NCBI RefSeq assembly: GCF_025464955.1
Contig: NZ_JAODNM010000093.1
Location: forward strand, 62,001 to 126,000
Length of the DNA: 64,000 bases
Direction: 5' to 3'
Source of the DNA: Amycolatopsis sp.
GTDB lineage: Bacteria; Actinomycetota; Actinomycetes; Mycobacteriales; Pseudonocardiaceae
Shown: piece after piece, positions 1 to 10,050 of the stretch
How the letters are laid out: each line of letters starts with the position of its first letter
Numbering within the stretch: the first letter of the stretch is position 1
Made by a program: the position numbers and the translations under genes
The notes under the pieces: generated by a model
The model's input: only the letters and a program-made list of their open reading frames with translations
What the model was told of the DNA's origin: nothing
Databases searched by the model: none

Positions 1-702
1 CAACGCTTGGACCAGCCGTTGCGTGCCGCGATGCGGTTTGCCCTGGAGAAGCAGTTGGCTCCAGTGCCTGCTCTCCGTCACCGCGAGGTGGGAGGACTTG
101 CGGACTGTCCGGAGCTGCACCGGACCTGCCCAAGCCTTCGCGATGGCTTCGGCGTGGCCGACCGCGGGGGCGACGAGGTCGTCCTCTGCGGCGAGGTGGA
201 GCCCGGGCACGCTGATCTCGCGAGCGGCGTCGCTGGCCGGCGGGAGGGTCTGAGCGGCGGCGAACGTCGCGACCGCGCGCACGTCCGGGCCGTCGGTGGA
301 CGCTGCGGCGAGGACGGCGGCGCCGCCGCCGATCGAATGCCCGGCGAGGCCGAGGCGGTCGGGGTCGACGCTGATGCCGTTAGGGCCAAGCCGGACGCCG
401 GTGACTACGTCGAGTGTGCTCAGCAAGTCGGCGGCGAAGAGGCGATGCGACGGAAGCGGGCCGCGCTGGGTGGCGGGCGCCGCGGCGACGATGCCCCAGC
501 TCGCGAGGTGGCGGAGGAGGTCGCGGTAGAGCCCGGGCGGCTGGAGCCAACCGTGGCCGAAGGCGATCGCCGGCAAGCCGAGGCCGGCGCGCGGCGTGAA
601 CACGACGCCCGGGAGTCCGACGAGGGCGAGGTCGCCGCGGAGCACGTCGTGCGGCCCGGGGTGGGAGAGCTCCGTGAGCAACTCCTTGGGCTTGCTGGCC
701 AT
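1..702 (-). CDS. alpha/beta hydrolase (dienelactone hydrolase/chlorophyllase-like), partial
   Basis: The reverse strand is open from an ATG at 702 to the window edge (234 codons, no stop), so the C-terminus is missing. The protein starts MASKPKELLTE. A segment FGHGWLQPPGLYRDLLRHLASWG resembles the oxyanion-hole region of small serine hydrolases. The nucleophile elbow GHSIGGG lies near residue 120, and LHLAAEDDLVAP near residue 178 looks like the acid-residue loop. This is the layout of the dienelactone hydrolase/PET-hydrolase-like group. There is no signal peptide, so it is probably cytoplasmic. The substrate cannot be told. The gene is divergent from glmS, and a palindromic repeat pair fills the gap. 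A forward open frame over the same bases is a codon-bias shadow. Confidence 0.75.
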   Translation of the reverse strand, partial: MASKPKELLTELSHPGPHDVLRGDLALVGLPGVVFTPRAGLGLPAIAFGHGWLQPPGLYRDLLRHLASWGIVAAAPATQRGPLPSHRLFAADLLSTLDVVTGVRLGPNGISVDPDRLGLAGHSIGGGAAVLAAASTDGPDVRAVATFAAAQTLPPASDAAREISVPGLHLAAEDDLVAPAVGHAEAIAKAWAGPVQLRTVRKSSHLAVTESRHWSQLLLQGKPHRGTQRLVQAL

Positions 703-752
703 GGCCGTGACCTTACTGCCAGCGCGCCCGCGCAGCCCGTCGCCGCCCCGCC

Positions 753-795
753 GAGTGCAGTTAGCGGGCTAAACGCGCTCCTTAGCATGCCTACG
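753..795. repeat. Palindromic repeat A (753-780) plus B (781-795)
   Basis: The 28-bp element A has the core TTAGCGGGCTAA at 761-772 and near-symmetric arms GAGTGCAG/AACGCGCTC. It is followed directly by element B, CTTAGCATGCCTACG. Both motifs recur across the window. The pair lies in the gap between the hydrolase and glmS. Confidence 0.9.
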
Positions 796-842
796 TAAAT
801 GGGGGGAGTGTGGGCGCGGGGTGGGGTCGGTAGGAGCCGGGC

Positions 843-870
843 GAGTGCAGTTAGCCCGCTAAACGCACTT
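843..870. repeat. Palindromic repeat A
   Basis: A second A element with core TTAGCCCGCTAA at 851-862, the opposite orientation of the asymmetric centre from the copy at 753. It lies about 60 bases upstream of the glmS start and could lie in or near its promoter or leader. Confidence 0.9.
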
Positions 871-931
871 GGGGAGGGGTGAGGCGAGTGCGGAGCGAGT
901 CGGTCGCGCGGGCCTCGTTACCCTGATCGGT

Positions 932-2794
932 GTGTGTGGAATCGTGGGATATGTCGGCCACCGGCCAGCGCTGGACGTCGTGTTGGGCGGACTCCGCAGG
1001 ATGGAATACCGCGGCTACGACTCGTCCGGAGTCGCCGTATTGGACGGCGCCGGTGCGCTGAACGTCGAGCGCAAAGCGGGCCGGCTGGCGAACCTGGAAG
1101 CCGAGCTCGACGCGACCGGTCGCGAGAATTTCGTCGGGACCGCAGGCATGGGGCACACCCGCTGGGCCACCCACGGCGCTCCGGTCGACCGCAACTCCCA
1201 CCCCCATCGCGATGCCTCCGGACGTGTCGCGATCGTGCACAACGGGATCATCGAGAACTTCGCCGCGCTCCGGGCCGAGCTGGAAGCAGACGGCGTCGAG
1301 CTCAGCAGCGACACCGACAGTGAGACGGCCGCGCACCTGATCGCCAGGGCGTACGACTCCGGCGACACCGCCGGTGACTTCGCCGCCAGCGTGCGCGCTG
1401 TCTGTCGTCGCCTCGACGGCGCGTTCACCCTGGTCGTGACCATGGCCGACCAGCCGGGCAGCATCATCGCCGCGCGCCGGTCGTCCCCGTTGGTCGTCGG
1501 GGTCGGGGAGGGCGAGACGTTCGTCGCGTCCGACGTGTCGGCGTTTATCGAGCACACTCGCGAGGCGGTGGAACTCGGGCAGGACCAGGTCGTCGTGATC
1601 ACCCGCGACGGCTACGACGTCACCGACTTCTTCGGCGAGCCCGCGCAGGCCAAGCCGTTCACGGTCGATTGGGACCTCTCGGCCGCCGAAAAGGGCGGCC
1701 ACGAGTACTTCATGCTCAAGGAGATCGAGGAGCAGCCGGAAGCGCTGGCCAACACCCTGCGCGGGCATTTCGACGGCAAGCGGATCATCCTCGACGAGCA
1801 GCGGATCTCCGACCAGGACCTGCGCGATGTCGACAAGGTGTTCGTCGTCGCGTGCGGCTCGGCCTACCACTCGGGCCTGGTCGCGAAGTACGCTATCGAG
1901 CACTGGACCCGGTTGCCCGTCGAAGTCGAGCTGGCCAGCGAGTTCCGCTACCGCGACCCGGTCCTGGACCGCGCGACGCTCGTCGTTGCCGTGTCTCAGT
2001 CGGGCGAGACCGCGGACACGCTCGAAGCCGTGCGGCACGCTCGTGAACAGAAGGCCCGGGTCCTGGCCGTCTGCAACACCAACGGCGCGCAGATCCCGCG
2101 TGAATCCGACGCCGTGCTCTACACGCACGCCGGACCCGAGATCGGCGTCGCGTCCACCAAGGCGTTCCTGGCCCAGATCGCGGCCAACTACCTCGTCGGC
2201 TTGGCGCTGGCCCAGGCCCGCGGCACGAAGTACCCGGACGAGGTCGCGCGCGAGTTCGCCGAACTCGAAGCGATGCCCGCCGCCGTCCAGAAGGTGCTGT
2301 CGACTGTCGACCAGGTCAAGGAACTCGCCGGCAAGATCGCCGACTCCAAGGCGGTGCTCTTCCTCGGCAGGCATGTCGGGTTCCCGGTCGCTCTCGAAGG
2401 TGCGCTCAAGCTCAAGGAGTTGGCGTACATGCACGCGGAGGGATTCGCTGCGGGCGAACTGAAGCACGGTCCGATCGCGCTGATCGAAGCCGGTCTGCCG
2501 GTGGTCGTGGTCATGCCGTCACCGAAGTCCCGCGCGGTGCTGCACTCGAAGCTGGTGTCCAGCATCCAGCAGGTTCAGGCCCGAGGTGCCCGCACGATCG
2601 TGATCGCAGAGGAGGGCGACGACGTCGTACGCCCGTTCGCCGACGAGCTTGTCGAGATCCCTGCGGTCCCGACGTTGCTCCAGCCGCTCGTCGCCACTGT
2701 GCCGCTTCAGGTTCTTGCTGCTGAGATCGCGCGCGCCCGCGGGTACGACGTCGACAAGCCGCGTAACCTGGCGAAGTCGGTCACGGTCGAGTAA
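932..2794 (+). CDS. glmS: Glutamine--fructose-6-phosphate aminotransferase (isomerizing)
   Basis: GlmS makes glucosamine-6-phosphate from fructose-6-phosphate and glutamine, the first committed step to UDP-GlcNAc and peptidoglycan. The GTG at 932 is chosen because removal of the first residue exposes the catalytic Cys of CGIVGYVG, as in Ntn amidotransferases. Frames opened further upstream would bury it. The N-terminal glutaminase domain (about residues 1-220) has GHTRWATHG and HNGIIENF. Two SIS domains follow, with CGSAYHS, SQSGETADT and the STKAF segment, and the C-terminus ends in the family's DKPRNLAKSVTVE. The length, 620 aa, is typical. No clear Shine-Dalgarno precedes the start. The NAD(P)HX repair gene follows after 13 bp, probably in one transcript. 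Confidence 0.97.
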   Translation: MCGIVGYVGHRPALDVVLGGLRRMEYRGYDSSGVAVLDGAGALNVERKAGRLANLEAELDATGRENFVGTAGMGHTRWATHGAPVDRNSHPHRDASGRVAIVHNGIIENFAALRAELEADGVELSSDTDSETAAHLIARAYDSGDTAGDFAASVRAVCRRLDGAFTLVVTMADQPGSIIAARRSSPLVVGVGEGETFVASDVSAFIEHTREAVELGQDQVVVITRDGYDVTDFFGEPAQAKPFTVDWDLSAAEKGGHEYFMLKEIEEQPEALANTLRGHFDGKRIILDEQRISDQDLRDVDKVFVVACGSAYHSGLVAKYAIEHWTRLPVEVELASEFRYRDPVLDRATLVVAVSQSGETADTLEAVRHAREQKARVLAVCNTNGAQIPRESDAVLYTHAGPEIGVASTKAFLAQIAANYLVGLALAQARGTKYPDEVAREFAELEAMPAAVQKVLSTVDQVKELAGKIADSKAVLFLGRHVGFPVALEGALKLKELAYMHAEGFAAGELKHGPIALIEAGLPVVVVMPSPKSRAVLHSKLVSSIQQVQARGARTIVIAEEGDDVVRPFADELVEIPAVPTLLQPLVATVPLQVLAAEIARARGYDVDKPRNLAKSVTVE

Positions 2795-2807
2795 CGGAGG
2801 TCGTCGC

Positions 2808-4262
2808 GTGCAGGGGATCTGGACCACGGATCACATTCACGCGGCAGAAGACGGGTTACTCGCCGTCACCGCTGACGGTGCGCTGATGCGCAAGGCGGCA
2901 TTCGGGCTCGCTGTGAACGCGGCAGCGATGCTCGTGGAGCACACAGGCGCCGTGTCCGGTGGCCGTGTCGTCCTGCTTGTCGGCGCCGGGAACAACGGTG
3001 GCGACGCCTTGTGGGCCGGCGCATTCCTGCGTAAGCGGGGAGTTGCTGTGTCGGCCGTGTTGCTCAAGCCCGAACGTGCTCACGTCGCAGGCCTGTCCGC
3101 GCTTCGTCGCGCAGGCGGCCGCGTCGTGTCTGCGGAGGACGCGCCTGAGTGGCTTGCGAAGGCTGACTTGGTGATCGACGGCATTGTGGGTATCTCCGCG
3201 AGTGGCCCGCTGCGGCCTGACGCCGCGAAGTTGCTGACGTATCTCAGCGCGCCCATCCTGGCGGTCGATCTGCCGAGCGGGGTCGATCCGGACACCGGCG
3301 CGGTCGACGGGCCCGCGATCCAAGCGACGCGCACGGTGACGTTCGGTGCGCGCAAGCCGGTGCACGTGCTGGCCCCGGCCAGGTGCGGCGAGGTCGCGCT
3401 GGTTGACATCGGGCTCGGTCCGCGACTCGGCGAGCCGGATCTGGTGTGTCTGGACCGGGTCGACGTCGCGGCTGCTTGGCCGTTCCCAGGCGACGACGAT
3501 GACAAGTACAGCCAGGGCGTGACCGGGGTCGCCGCCGGCTCCGCGACGTACCCGGGCGCCGCCGTGTTGGCGACGGGGTCCGCGGTCCACGCGACCGCCG
3601 GCATGGTCCGGTATGCCGGGCATGCCGCCGACGTCGTGCGTTCGCGGTGGCCCGAGGTCATCGCGACCGGGTCGGTGACCGATGCCGGCCGGGTGCAGGC
3701 GTGGGTCGTCGGGCCGGGCATCGGCACCGGCCATGACGGGCGTGAGGTGCTCCGACACGTCCTCGGCGCCGGTGTGCCGGTGTGCGCGGACGCCGACGCG
3801 ACGACGTTGATCGCGCACAATCCCGAACTGCTCGACGCCCGCGATCCGGACACTCCGCTGGTGCTCACCCCGCATGCCGGCGAGTACGAGCGGCTGATGG
3901 GGCGCGCGCCGGGAGGCGACCGGGTCGAGGCCGCGCGGGCAGCCGCTCGCCGGTTTCAGGCGGTCGTACTGCTGAAGGGGCACTGCACGATCGTCGCCGC
4001 GCCGGATGGACGCGCGCTGGTCAACGTGCCCGAGGGGTCGTGGCTCGCGACAGCCGGGTCCGGTGACGTTCTGTCCGGGCTCGTCGGGTCGCTGCTCGCG
4101 GCGGGCGTGGAGCCGTGGCTCGCGGCCGGCGCCGCCGCGTACGTTCACGCACTCGCCGGCTCACTCGCCGCCGATGGCGCTCCGACTTCGGCCTCCGGCC
4201 TCGTCGACGCCATCCCGGGGGCTATCCGGGCTGTCGCGCGCGGAGTGCGTTTAGCGGGCTAA
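2808..4262 (+). CDS. nnr: Bifunctional NAD(P)HX epimerase / ADP-dependent NAD(P)HX dehydratase
   Basis: This enzyme repairs hydrated NADH/NADPH: the N-terminal YjeF_N domain epimerises NAD(P)HX and the C-terminal ribokinase-like domain dehydrates it with ADP. The GTG start at 2808 follows a good ribosome site (ACGGAGG, 2794-2800). The epimerase domain shows GAGNNGGDALWAG near residue 63 and DLPSGVDPDTG. The dehydratase domain shows LTPHAGEYERL, LLKGHCTIVA and the catalytic TAGSGDVLSGLVGSLLAAG. The length is 484 aa. The last residues (LAG) and the TAA stop come from the palindromic repeat at 4243-4270, so the natural C-terminus has been altered by the repeat. Confidence 0.95.
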   Translation: MQGIWTTDHIHAAEDGLLAVTADGALMRKAAFGLAVNAAAMLVEHTGAVSGGRVVLLVGAGNNGGDALWAGAFLRKRGVAVSAVLLKPERAHVAGLSALRRAGGRVVSAEDAPEWLAKADLVIDGIVGISASGPLRPDAAKLLTYLSAPILAVDLPSGVDPDTGAVDGPAIQATRTVTFGARKPVHVLAPARCGEVALVDIGLGPRLGEPDLVCLDRVDVAAAWPFPGDDDDKYSQGVTGVAAGSATYPGAAVLATGSAVHATAGMVRYAGHAADVVRSRWPEVIATGSVTDAGRVQAWVVGPGIGTGHDGREVLRHVLGAGVPVCADADATTLIAHNPELLDARDPDTPLVLTPHAGEYERLMGRAPGGDRVEAARAAARRFQAVVLLKGHCTIVAAPDGRALVNVPEGSWLATAGSGDVLSGLVGSLLAAGVEPWLAAGAAAYVHALAGSLAADGAPTSASGLVDAIPGAIRAVARGVRLAG

Positions 4263-4320
4263 TTGTAGTCGCCCTGGTCAGGACGGGGTCGGCGCGACGT
4301 TTAGCCCGCTAAACGCACTC
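4243..4320. repeat. Two palindromic repeats A
   Basis: The first copy (4243-4270, core 4251-4262) overlaps the 3' end of nnr and contains its stop codon. Its right arm is degenerate (AATTGTAGTC). The second (4293-4320, core TTAGCCCGCTAA at 4301-4312) lies in the 181-bp gap before the DeoR gene. Confidence 0.9.
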
Positions 4321-4443
4321 GGGTGCCCCCGAGCCCACCAGCGGATATCGAGTTGAGTGTTAACAACGGGGTGCTTTTCTGATAAAACGTGGTGGTGAGC
4401 ATTTCGCGGGTCGACGACGTGGCGGGCAGCGAGGTGCTCGCCC

Positions 4444-5280
4444 GTGGCTAAGACCAGGCCGTCGGACGCCGCCGTCGAGCAGCGCCGCCAGGACGTCCTC
4501 GAGTACGTCATCGAGCGCCGCGAAGCCCGCATCGACGACCTGACCGGGCACTTCGGCGTCAGCCTGATGACAATGCACCGCGACCTCGACGACCTCGCCG
4601 ACCGCCGCCTGCTCGTCAAGCTCCGCGGCAAGGTCGAGGCGTACCCCGAACTCACCATCGAGACGGCTACCCGCTTCCGCGACGGGTTGAACCAGCCCGA
4701 GAAGGAGGCACTGGCCGAGCTCGCTGTCGCCCAGGTCCGTCCCGGGCAGACGGTGTTCATCGACGACTCGACGACGCTGTTCCCGCTGGTCCACCTGCTG
4801 GCCGAGTTCGAGCAGCTCACCGTGATCACCAACTCCCTGCGGGTCGCGCGCATCCTCGGGCCCTCCGCCGGGGTCGAGGTCCTGCTCGTCGGCGGCCGCT
4901 ACAACAATGAGTTCGACTCCTGCATCGGCCCCGACGTCCTCGCCGCGATCGACCGCACCCGCGCCGACGTCGGGTTCGTCTCGGTGACGGCCATCGCCGC
5001 CGGCCGCCTGTTCCACCCGGTGCAGGACTACGCCGAGCTCAAGAAGGCCGTGCTCCGGGCTTCCAACCGCAACGTGCTCGTCGTCGACAACTCGAAGTTC
5101 GGCAAGACAGCCACCTACGCGCACGGCGTCGTCGGCGACTACGACCTGCTCATCACCGACGACTCGGCGCCCACTGCCGAGATCGAGGCCGCGGTGAACT
5201 TCGGCACGGCGGTCGAACTGGCCAACCTCGACCACTGGACCGAGAAGGGAGAAGCGCCCGCAGATGAACGCGACAGCTGA
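4444..5280 (+). CDS. DeoR/GlpR-family sugar-phosphate-responsive repressor
   Basis: The protein has an N-terminal DeoR-type winged helix (about residues 10-65: RRQDVLEYVIERREARIDDLTGHFGVSLMT motif region followed by MHRDLDDLADRRLLVKLRG). A DeoRC sensor domain follows, with DDSTTLFPLV, TVITNSLRVA, LLVGGRYN and ADVGFVSVTAI. The GTG at 4444 has AGGTG about 10 bases upstream. At 278 aa it is of normal family length. It overlaps xylB by 17 bp and leads a DeoR-xylB-ABC ATPase transcript, so it probably represses this small sugar-use operon with a phosphorylated pentose or a related compound as inducer. The ligand is inferred from context only. Confidence 0.9.
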   Translation: MAKTRPSDAAVEQRRQDVLEYVIERREARIDDLTGHFGVSLMTMHRDLDDLADRRLLVKLRGKVEAYPELTIETATRFRDGLNQPEKEALAELAVAQVRPGQTVFIDDSTTLFPLVHLLAEFEQLTVITNSLRVARILGPSAGVEVLLVGGRYNNEFDSCIGPDVLAAIDRTRADVGFVSVTAIAAGRLFHPVQDYAELKKAVLRASNRNVLVVDNSKFGKTATYAHGVVGDYDLLITDDSAPTAEIEAAVNFGTAVELANLDHWTEKGEAPADERDS

Positions 5281-6709
5281 GCACGGCGACCTCGTCGCCG
5301 GGATCGATTCCTCCACGCAGTCCACCAAGGTGGTCGTCTGCGACGCACGGACGGGCGCCATCGTGCGCACCGGACGCGCGGCGCACCCCGATGGCACCGA
5401 GGTCGACCCCGCCGCGTGGTGGGACGCGTTCACCCAGGCCACCGCGGGTCTTCTCGACGGCGTCTCGGCGATCGGAGTCGGCGGGCAGCAGCACGGCATG
5501 GTCACCCTGGACGACCAGGGCGACGTCGTCCGGCCCGCGCTGCTCTGGAACGACACCCGCTCGGCGAAGGCGGCCGCGCAGTTGAGCAGTGAGCTCGGCG
5601 GCCCGGAAGCCTGGGCCAAGTCGGTCGGTTCGGTGCCGGTCGCGAGTTTCACCGTCACCAAGCTGCGCTGGATGGCCGAGCACGAGCCGGCGCTCGCGGA
5701 CCGCGTCGCGCGCGTTCTGCTACCGCACGACTGGCTCACCTGGCGTCTGCTCGGCGCCGGCGTGCCGCCCGTGACCGATCGTGGCGATGCCTCCGGGACG
5801 GGTTACTTTTCCCCTGCGGACAACAGTTATCGCCTCGACCTCCTGGCGCACGCGTTCGGCGGCCGCACCCCGGAGCTGCCGAAGGTCCTCGGTCCCGCCG
5901 AGCCCGCCGGACACACCCCCGACGGCATGCTCGTTTCGGCGGGCACCGGTGACAACATGGCAGCCGCGCTCGCGCTGGAGCTCGGCGTGGGCGACGTCGT
6001 GGTTTCGCTCGGTACCAGCGGGACCGTGTTCGGTGTCGCCGAGACACCGGCGGCCGACGCCACCGGCACGGTCGCCGGGTTCGCCGACGCCACCGGTCGT
6101 TTCCTCCCGCTGGCCTGCACGCTCAACGCGGCTCGCGTGCTGACGTCCGCCGCGTCGATGCTCGGCGTGGACCAAGGCGGGTTCGACAAGCTCGCCCTGG
6201 CTGCGGAACCCGGTTCGGGAGGCCTGACACTCCTGCCCTATTTGGACGGTGAGCGCACGCCGAACCTGCCCGAGGCCAGCGGTTCGCTGTTCGGGCTCAG
6301 GCGAGCCAACATGACTCCCGAGAACCTCGCCCGGTCGGCCGTCGAGGGCATGCTGTGCGGTTTGGCCGCGGGCCTGGACGCCGTGCGCCGCCACGGCATC
6401 GAAGTCCGCCGCGTGCTGCTGATCGGTGGCGGGGCCCAATCCGCCGCCGTCCGCGCGGTGGCGCCCGCCGTGTTCGGCGTGCCGGTTTTCGTCCCCGAGG
6501 TCGCCGAGCACGTCGCGGTCGGTGCCGCGCGCCAGGCGGCCTGGGCATTGGCTTCCAGCTCGGAACCCCCGACCTGGCAAGGAAACACCCGGCTCGCGCT
6601 CGCCGAGCCGACCGAGGCGGAACTCGCCGAGGGACACCGAATCCAGCAGCGGCACCTCAGCGCCCGAGAAGTCGAACACGGCATCCCAGCTGATATCCGA
6701 GAGGACTGA
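5264..6709 (+). CDS. xylB: Xylulokinase (FGGY-family carbohydrate kinase)
   Basis: The enzyme phosphorylates D-xylulose to xylulose-5-phosphate, feeding the pentose phosphate pathway. The N-terminal FGGY half begins GIDSSTQSTKVVV and contains GVGGQQHGMVTLD and LWNDTRS. The C-terminal ATPase half has VVSLGTSGTVFGV, LLPYLDGERTPN and VLLIGGGAQSAAVR. The QQHG signature is that of xylulokinases rather than glycerol kinases. It has 481 aa, normal for the family. The ATG lies inside the end of the DeoR gene (17-bp overlap), which implies translational coupling. No xylose isomerase or permease gene is nearby, so xylulose or D-arabinitol could equally be the natural source. Confidence 0.92.
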   Translation: MNATAEHGDLVAGIDSSTQSTKVVVCDARTGAIVRTGRAAHPDGTEVDPAAWWDAFTQATAGLLDGVSAIGVGGQQHGMVTLDDQGDVVRPALLWNDTRSAKAAAQLSSELGGPEAWAKSVGSVPVASFTVTKLRWMAEHEPALADRVARVLLPHDWLTWRLLGAGVPPVTDRGDASGTGYFSPADNSYRLDLLAHAFGGRTPELPKVLGPAEPAGHTPDGMLVSAGTGDNMAAALALELGVGDVVVSLGTSGTVFGVAETPAADATGTVAGFADATGRFLPLACTLNAARVLTSAASMLGVDQGGFDKLALAAEPGSGGLTLLPYLDGERTPNLPEASGSLFGLRRANMTPENLARSAVEGMLCGLAAGLDAVRRHGIEVRRVLLIGGGAQSAAVRAVAPAVFGVPVFVPEVAEHVAVGAARQAAWALASSSEPPTWQGNTRLALAEPTEAELAEGHRIQQRHLSAREVEHGIPADIRED

Positions 6710-6713
6710 TCCG

Positions 6714-7802
<1,089 letters not shown>

Positions 7803-7831
7803 CGCGGTTCTATGGAAAAATGGTGGTTGTT

Positions 7832-8956
7832 ATGACAACCACCGCCGCACGCGCCGAAGTCGTGATCGATCTGCACGCCATCCGGCACAACCTCGCCCTG
7901 CTGGCGGCGCGTGCCGCGGAATCCGGCGCGTCGACGATGGCGATCGTCAAGGCGGACGGGTACGGGCACGGCGCGTTGCCGGTCGCCCGCGCCGCTGTCG
8001 AGGCCGGCGCGAGCTGGCTGGGCACGTGTTCGCTCGGTGAGGCCATCGAGTTGCGCCGGGCGGGGATTTCCGCCCGGCTGTTCAGCTGGCTCGACACGCC
8101 GGAAGCCGATTTCGCCTCGGGCATCGCCGAGCGAGTGGACCTTTCGGTCAGCTCGCTCGGCGAGCTCGCGCGGATCGCCGAGGCGGCGCGCCGCGTGGGT
8201 GAGCGGGCGCGGGTGCACCTGAAGATCGACACCGGGTTGTCCCGCAACGGTTGTGCGTCGGCCGAGTGGCCGGCGTTGGTCGAGGCGGCCGCGTCGGAGT
8301 CCGGTGTGGACGTCGTCGCCGTCTGGTCGCATCTCGCGTGTGCGGACGAGCCGGGCCATCCGTCGATCGACGCGCAGGCCAAGCGCTTCCAGTCCGCCTA
8401 CGACGTCGCCCGGGAAGCCGGGCTGGATCCGTTGCGGCATATCGCGAATTCCGCGGCCACCCTGACCAGGCCGGACCTGCATTTCGACCTCGTACGCCCC
8501 GGTATCGCGATGTACGGGCTGAATCCGGTGCCGGACTCCGAAGACCTGCACCCGGCGATGAGCTTCCGTTCGGCAGTCGTTCTGGTCAAACGGATATCGG
8601 CCGGGGAGTCCGTCTCTTATGGACACACCTGGACGGCGGAACGGGACACGAACCTCGCACTGGTGCCGGTCGGTTACGCCGACGGGGTACCACGCGCGCT
8701 GTCCGGCCGGATGAACGTGCTGCTCGGTGGCAAGGTTCGTCCGGTCGTCGGCCGGGTCTGCATGGATCAGCTCATCGTCGACCTCGGTGACGACGAGCCG
8801 CTTGTCGGCACCGAGGTGGTCCTGTTCGGCTCCGGGAGCGACGGGGAACCGACCGCGCGGGAGTGGGCGGACAAGCTGGGCACGATCGACTACGAGATCG
8901 TCACCTCGATGTACCGGCCGCGGGTTCGCCGTCGCTACGTGGGGGAGACCCGATGA
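7832..8956 (+). CDS. alr: Alanine racemase
   Basis: The enzyme interconverts L- and D-alanine with pyridoxal phosphate, supplying D-Ala for peptidoglycan. The PLP lysine lies in AIVKADGYGHGALPVAR near residue 37. The barrel contains KIDTGLSRNG, and the C-terminal beta domain has SYGHTW, LVPVGYADGVPR and VGRVCMDQLIVDLGD, which carries the second catalytic region. The ATG at 7832 gives the usual short N-terminus (374 aa). An alternative ATG lies four codons upstream at 7820, and GGTGG between them could serve the later one. The stop overlaps the next gene's ATG (ATGA). Confidence 0.95.
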   Translation: MTTTAARAEVVIDLHAIRHNLALLAARAAESGASTMAIVKADGYGHGALPVARAAVEAGASWLGTCSLGEAIELRRAGISARLFSWLDTPEADFASGIAERVDLSVSSLGELARIAEAARRVGERARVHLKIDTGLSRNGCASAEWPALVEAAASESGVDVVAVWSHLACADEPGHPSIDAQAKRFQSAYDVAREAGLDPLRHIANSAATLTRPDLHFDLVRPGIAMYGLNPVPDSEDLHPAMSFRSAVVLVKRISAGESVSYGHTWTAERDTNLALVPVGYADGVPRALSGRMNVLLGGKVRPVVGRVCMDQLIVDLGDDEPLVGTEVVLFGSGSDGEPTAREWADKLGTIDYEIVTSMYRPRVRRRYVGETR

Positions 8957-10050
8957 CGCCGTCGCGACGTCTGCTCGCCATCGTGGGCGGGGTCGGCGCG
9001 ATCGCGACCGGGACGGCCGCCGCGATCGCCGTTGCCACCCAACAGCGTCGGCAGACTGAAGATCCGCTGGTGGACGAGCTGCTGGGCGAGTTGAAGCCGG
9101 ATCGTACGTCCACAGTGGCCGCCGATGACGGCACGCCGTTGTCGGTCGAGGAGATCGACCCGTCAGACGGCGGCGCGCCCGAACTGACCGTGGTCGGCGT
9201 GCACGGGTTCGCGCTTTCGCGCCGGAGCTGGCACTTCCAACGTCGCGACCTAGCTTCGCTGTCGTTGCCGAGGGTGCGGCAGGTGTACTACGACCATCGC
9301 GGGCACGGGCTTTCCGGCCTCGCGACGCAGGAGAACAGCACTATCGAGCAGCTCGCGCTCGACCTCGACAGCGTGTTGCGCGCGGTCGCGCCCGACGGGC
9401 CGCTGGTGCTCATCGGACATTCCATGGGCGGCATGGTGATCATGGAACTCGCGGCCAAGTTCCCGGAGCTGTTCGCCGAACGCGTCCGAGGGGTGGCGTT
9501 GATTGCGACGGCCGCCGGCGAGGTCGGCGCTCGAGGTCTGTCGCGTTCGCTGCTCTCGAAGTACAACCCGCTCACCAAGGGCGTCGGCGGGCTGGCCGGT
9601 TGGCAGCCGGGGCTGGTCGAGTTCGTGCGGGCGGCGGGCGGTCAGCTGACCAGGCAGGCCGTGCGGCGGCTGGCGTTCGGCAGTCGTGACGTCAGCCCGA
9701 GGCTGGTCGACTTTATGCTGGAGATGCTGGCCGTGACGTCCGTGCGCGGGCTGGTGAACTTCGTCGACACGCTCGGCAGCCACAACCGCTACGCCGCGCT
9801 CGCCGGGTTGCAGCATGCCCGCGTGCTCGTGATCGGGGGTGACTCCGACCGGTTCACGCCGTTCGCCCACGCCGAGCGGATCGCCGCCGAACTGCCGGAC
9901 GCGGAGCTGGTGCGGGTGAGGGGCGCGGGGCACATGGTGCTGTTGGAACAGCCTGAACTGGTCAACAGCTACCTGATCGACCTGATCCAGCACTGCGCGG
10001 GCGTCGACGGCGTGGCTTTTCCCGAACGGAACTGGTGGTGGCGGCGATGA
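8953..10050 (+). CDS. Membrane-anchored alpha/beta hydrolase
   Basis: The 365-aa protein begins with a short basic stretch and one hydrophobic segment (about residues 6-25, LLAIVGGVGAIATGTAAAIAVA), so it is probably a signal anchor with the hydrolase domain outside. The hydrolase shows VHGFALSRRSW (oxyanion), the nucleophile motif GHSMGGM, GGDSDRFTPFAHAERI (acid) and GAGHMVLLEQPELV (His). The start overlaps the alr stop by four bases and its own stop overlaps the tsaE ATG, so it sits in an alr-hydrolase-tsaE operon. The position between alr and tsaE matches other actinobacteria, but the substrate is unknown. Confidence 0.85.
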   Translation: MTPSRRLLAIVGGVGAIATGTAAAIAVATQQRRQTEDPLVDELLGELKPDRTSTVAADDGTPLSVEEIDPSDGGAPELTVVGVHGFALSRRSWHFQRRDLASLSLPRVRQVYYDHRGHGLSGLATQENSTIEQLALDLDSVLRAVAPDGPLVLIGHSMGGMVIMELAAKFPELFAERVRGVALIATAAGEVGARGLSRSLLSKYNPLTKGVGGLAGWQPGLVEFVRAAGGQLTRQAVRRLAFGSRDVSPRLVDFMLEMLAVTSVRGLVNFVDTLGSHNRYAALAGLQHARVLVIGGDSDRFTPFAHAERIAAELPDAELVRVRGAGHMVLLEQPELVNSYLIDLIQHCAGVDGVAFPERNWWWRR

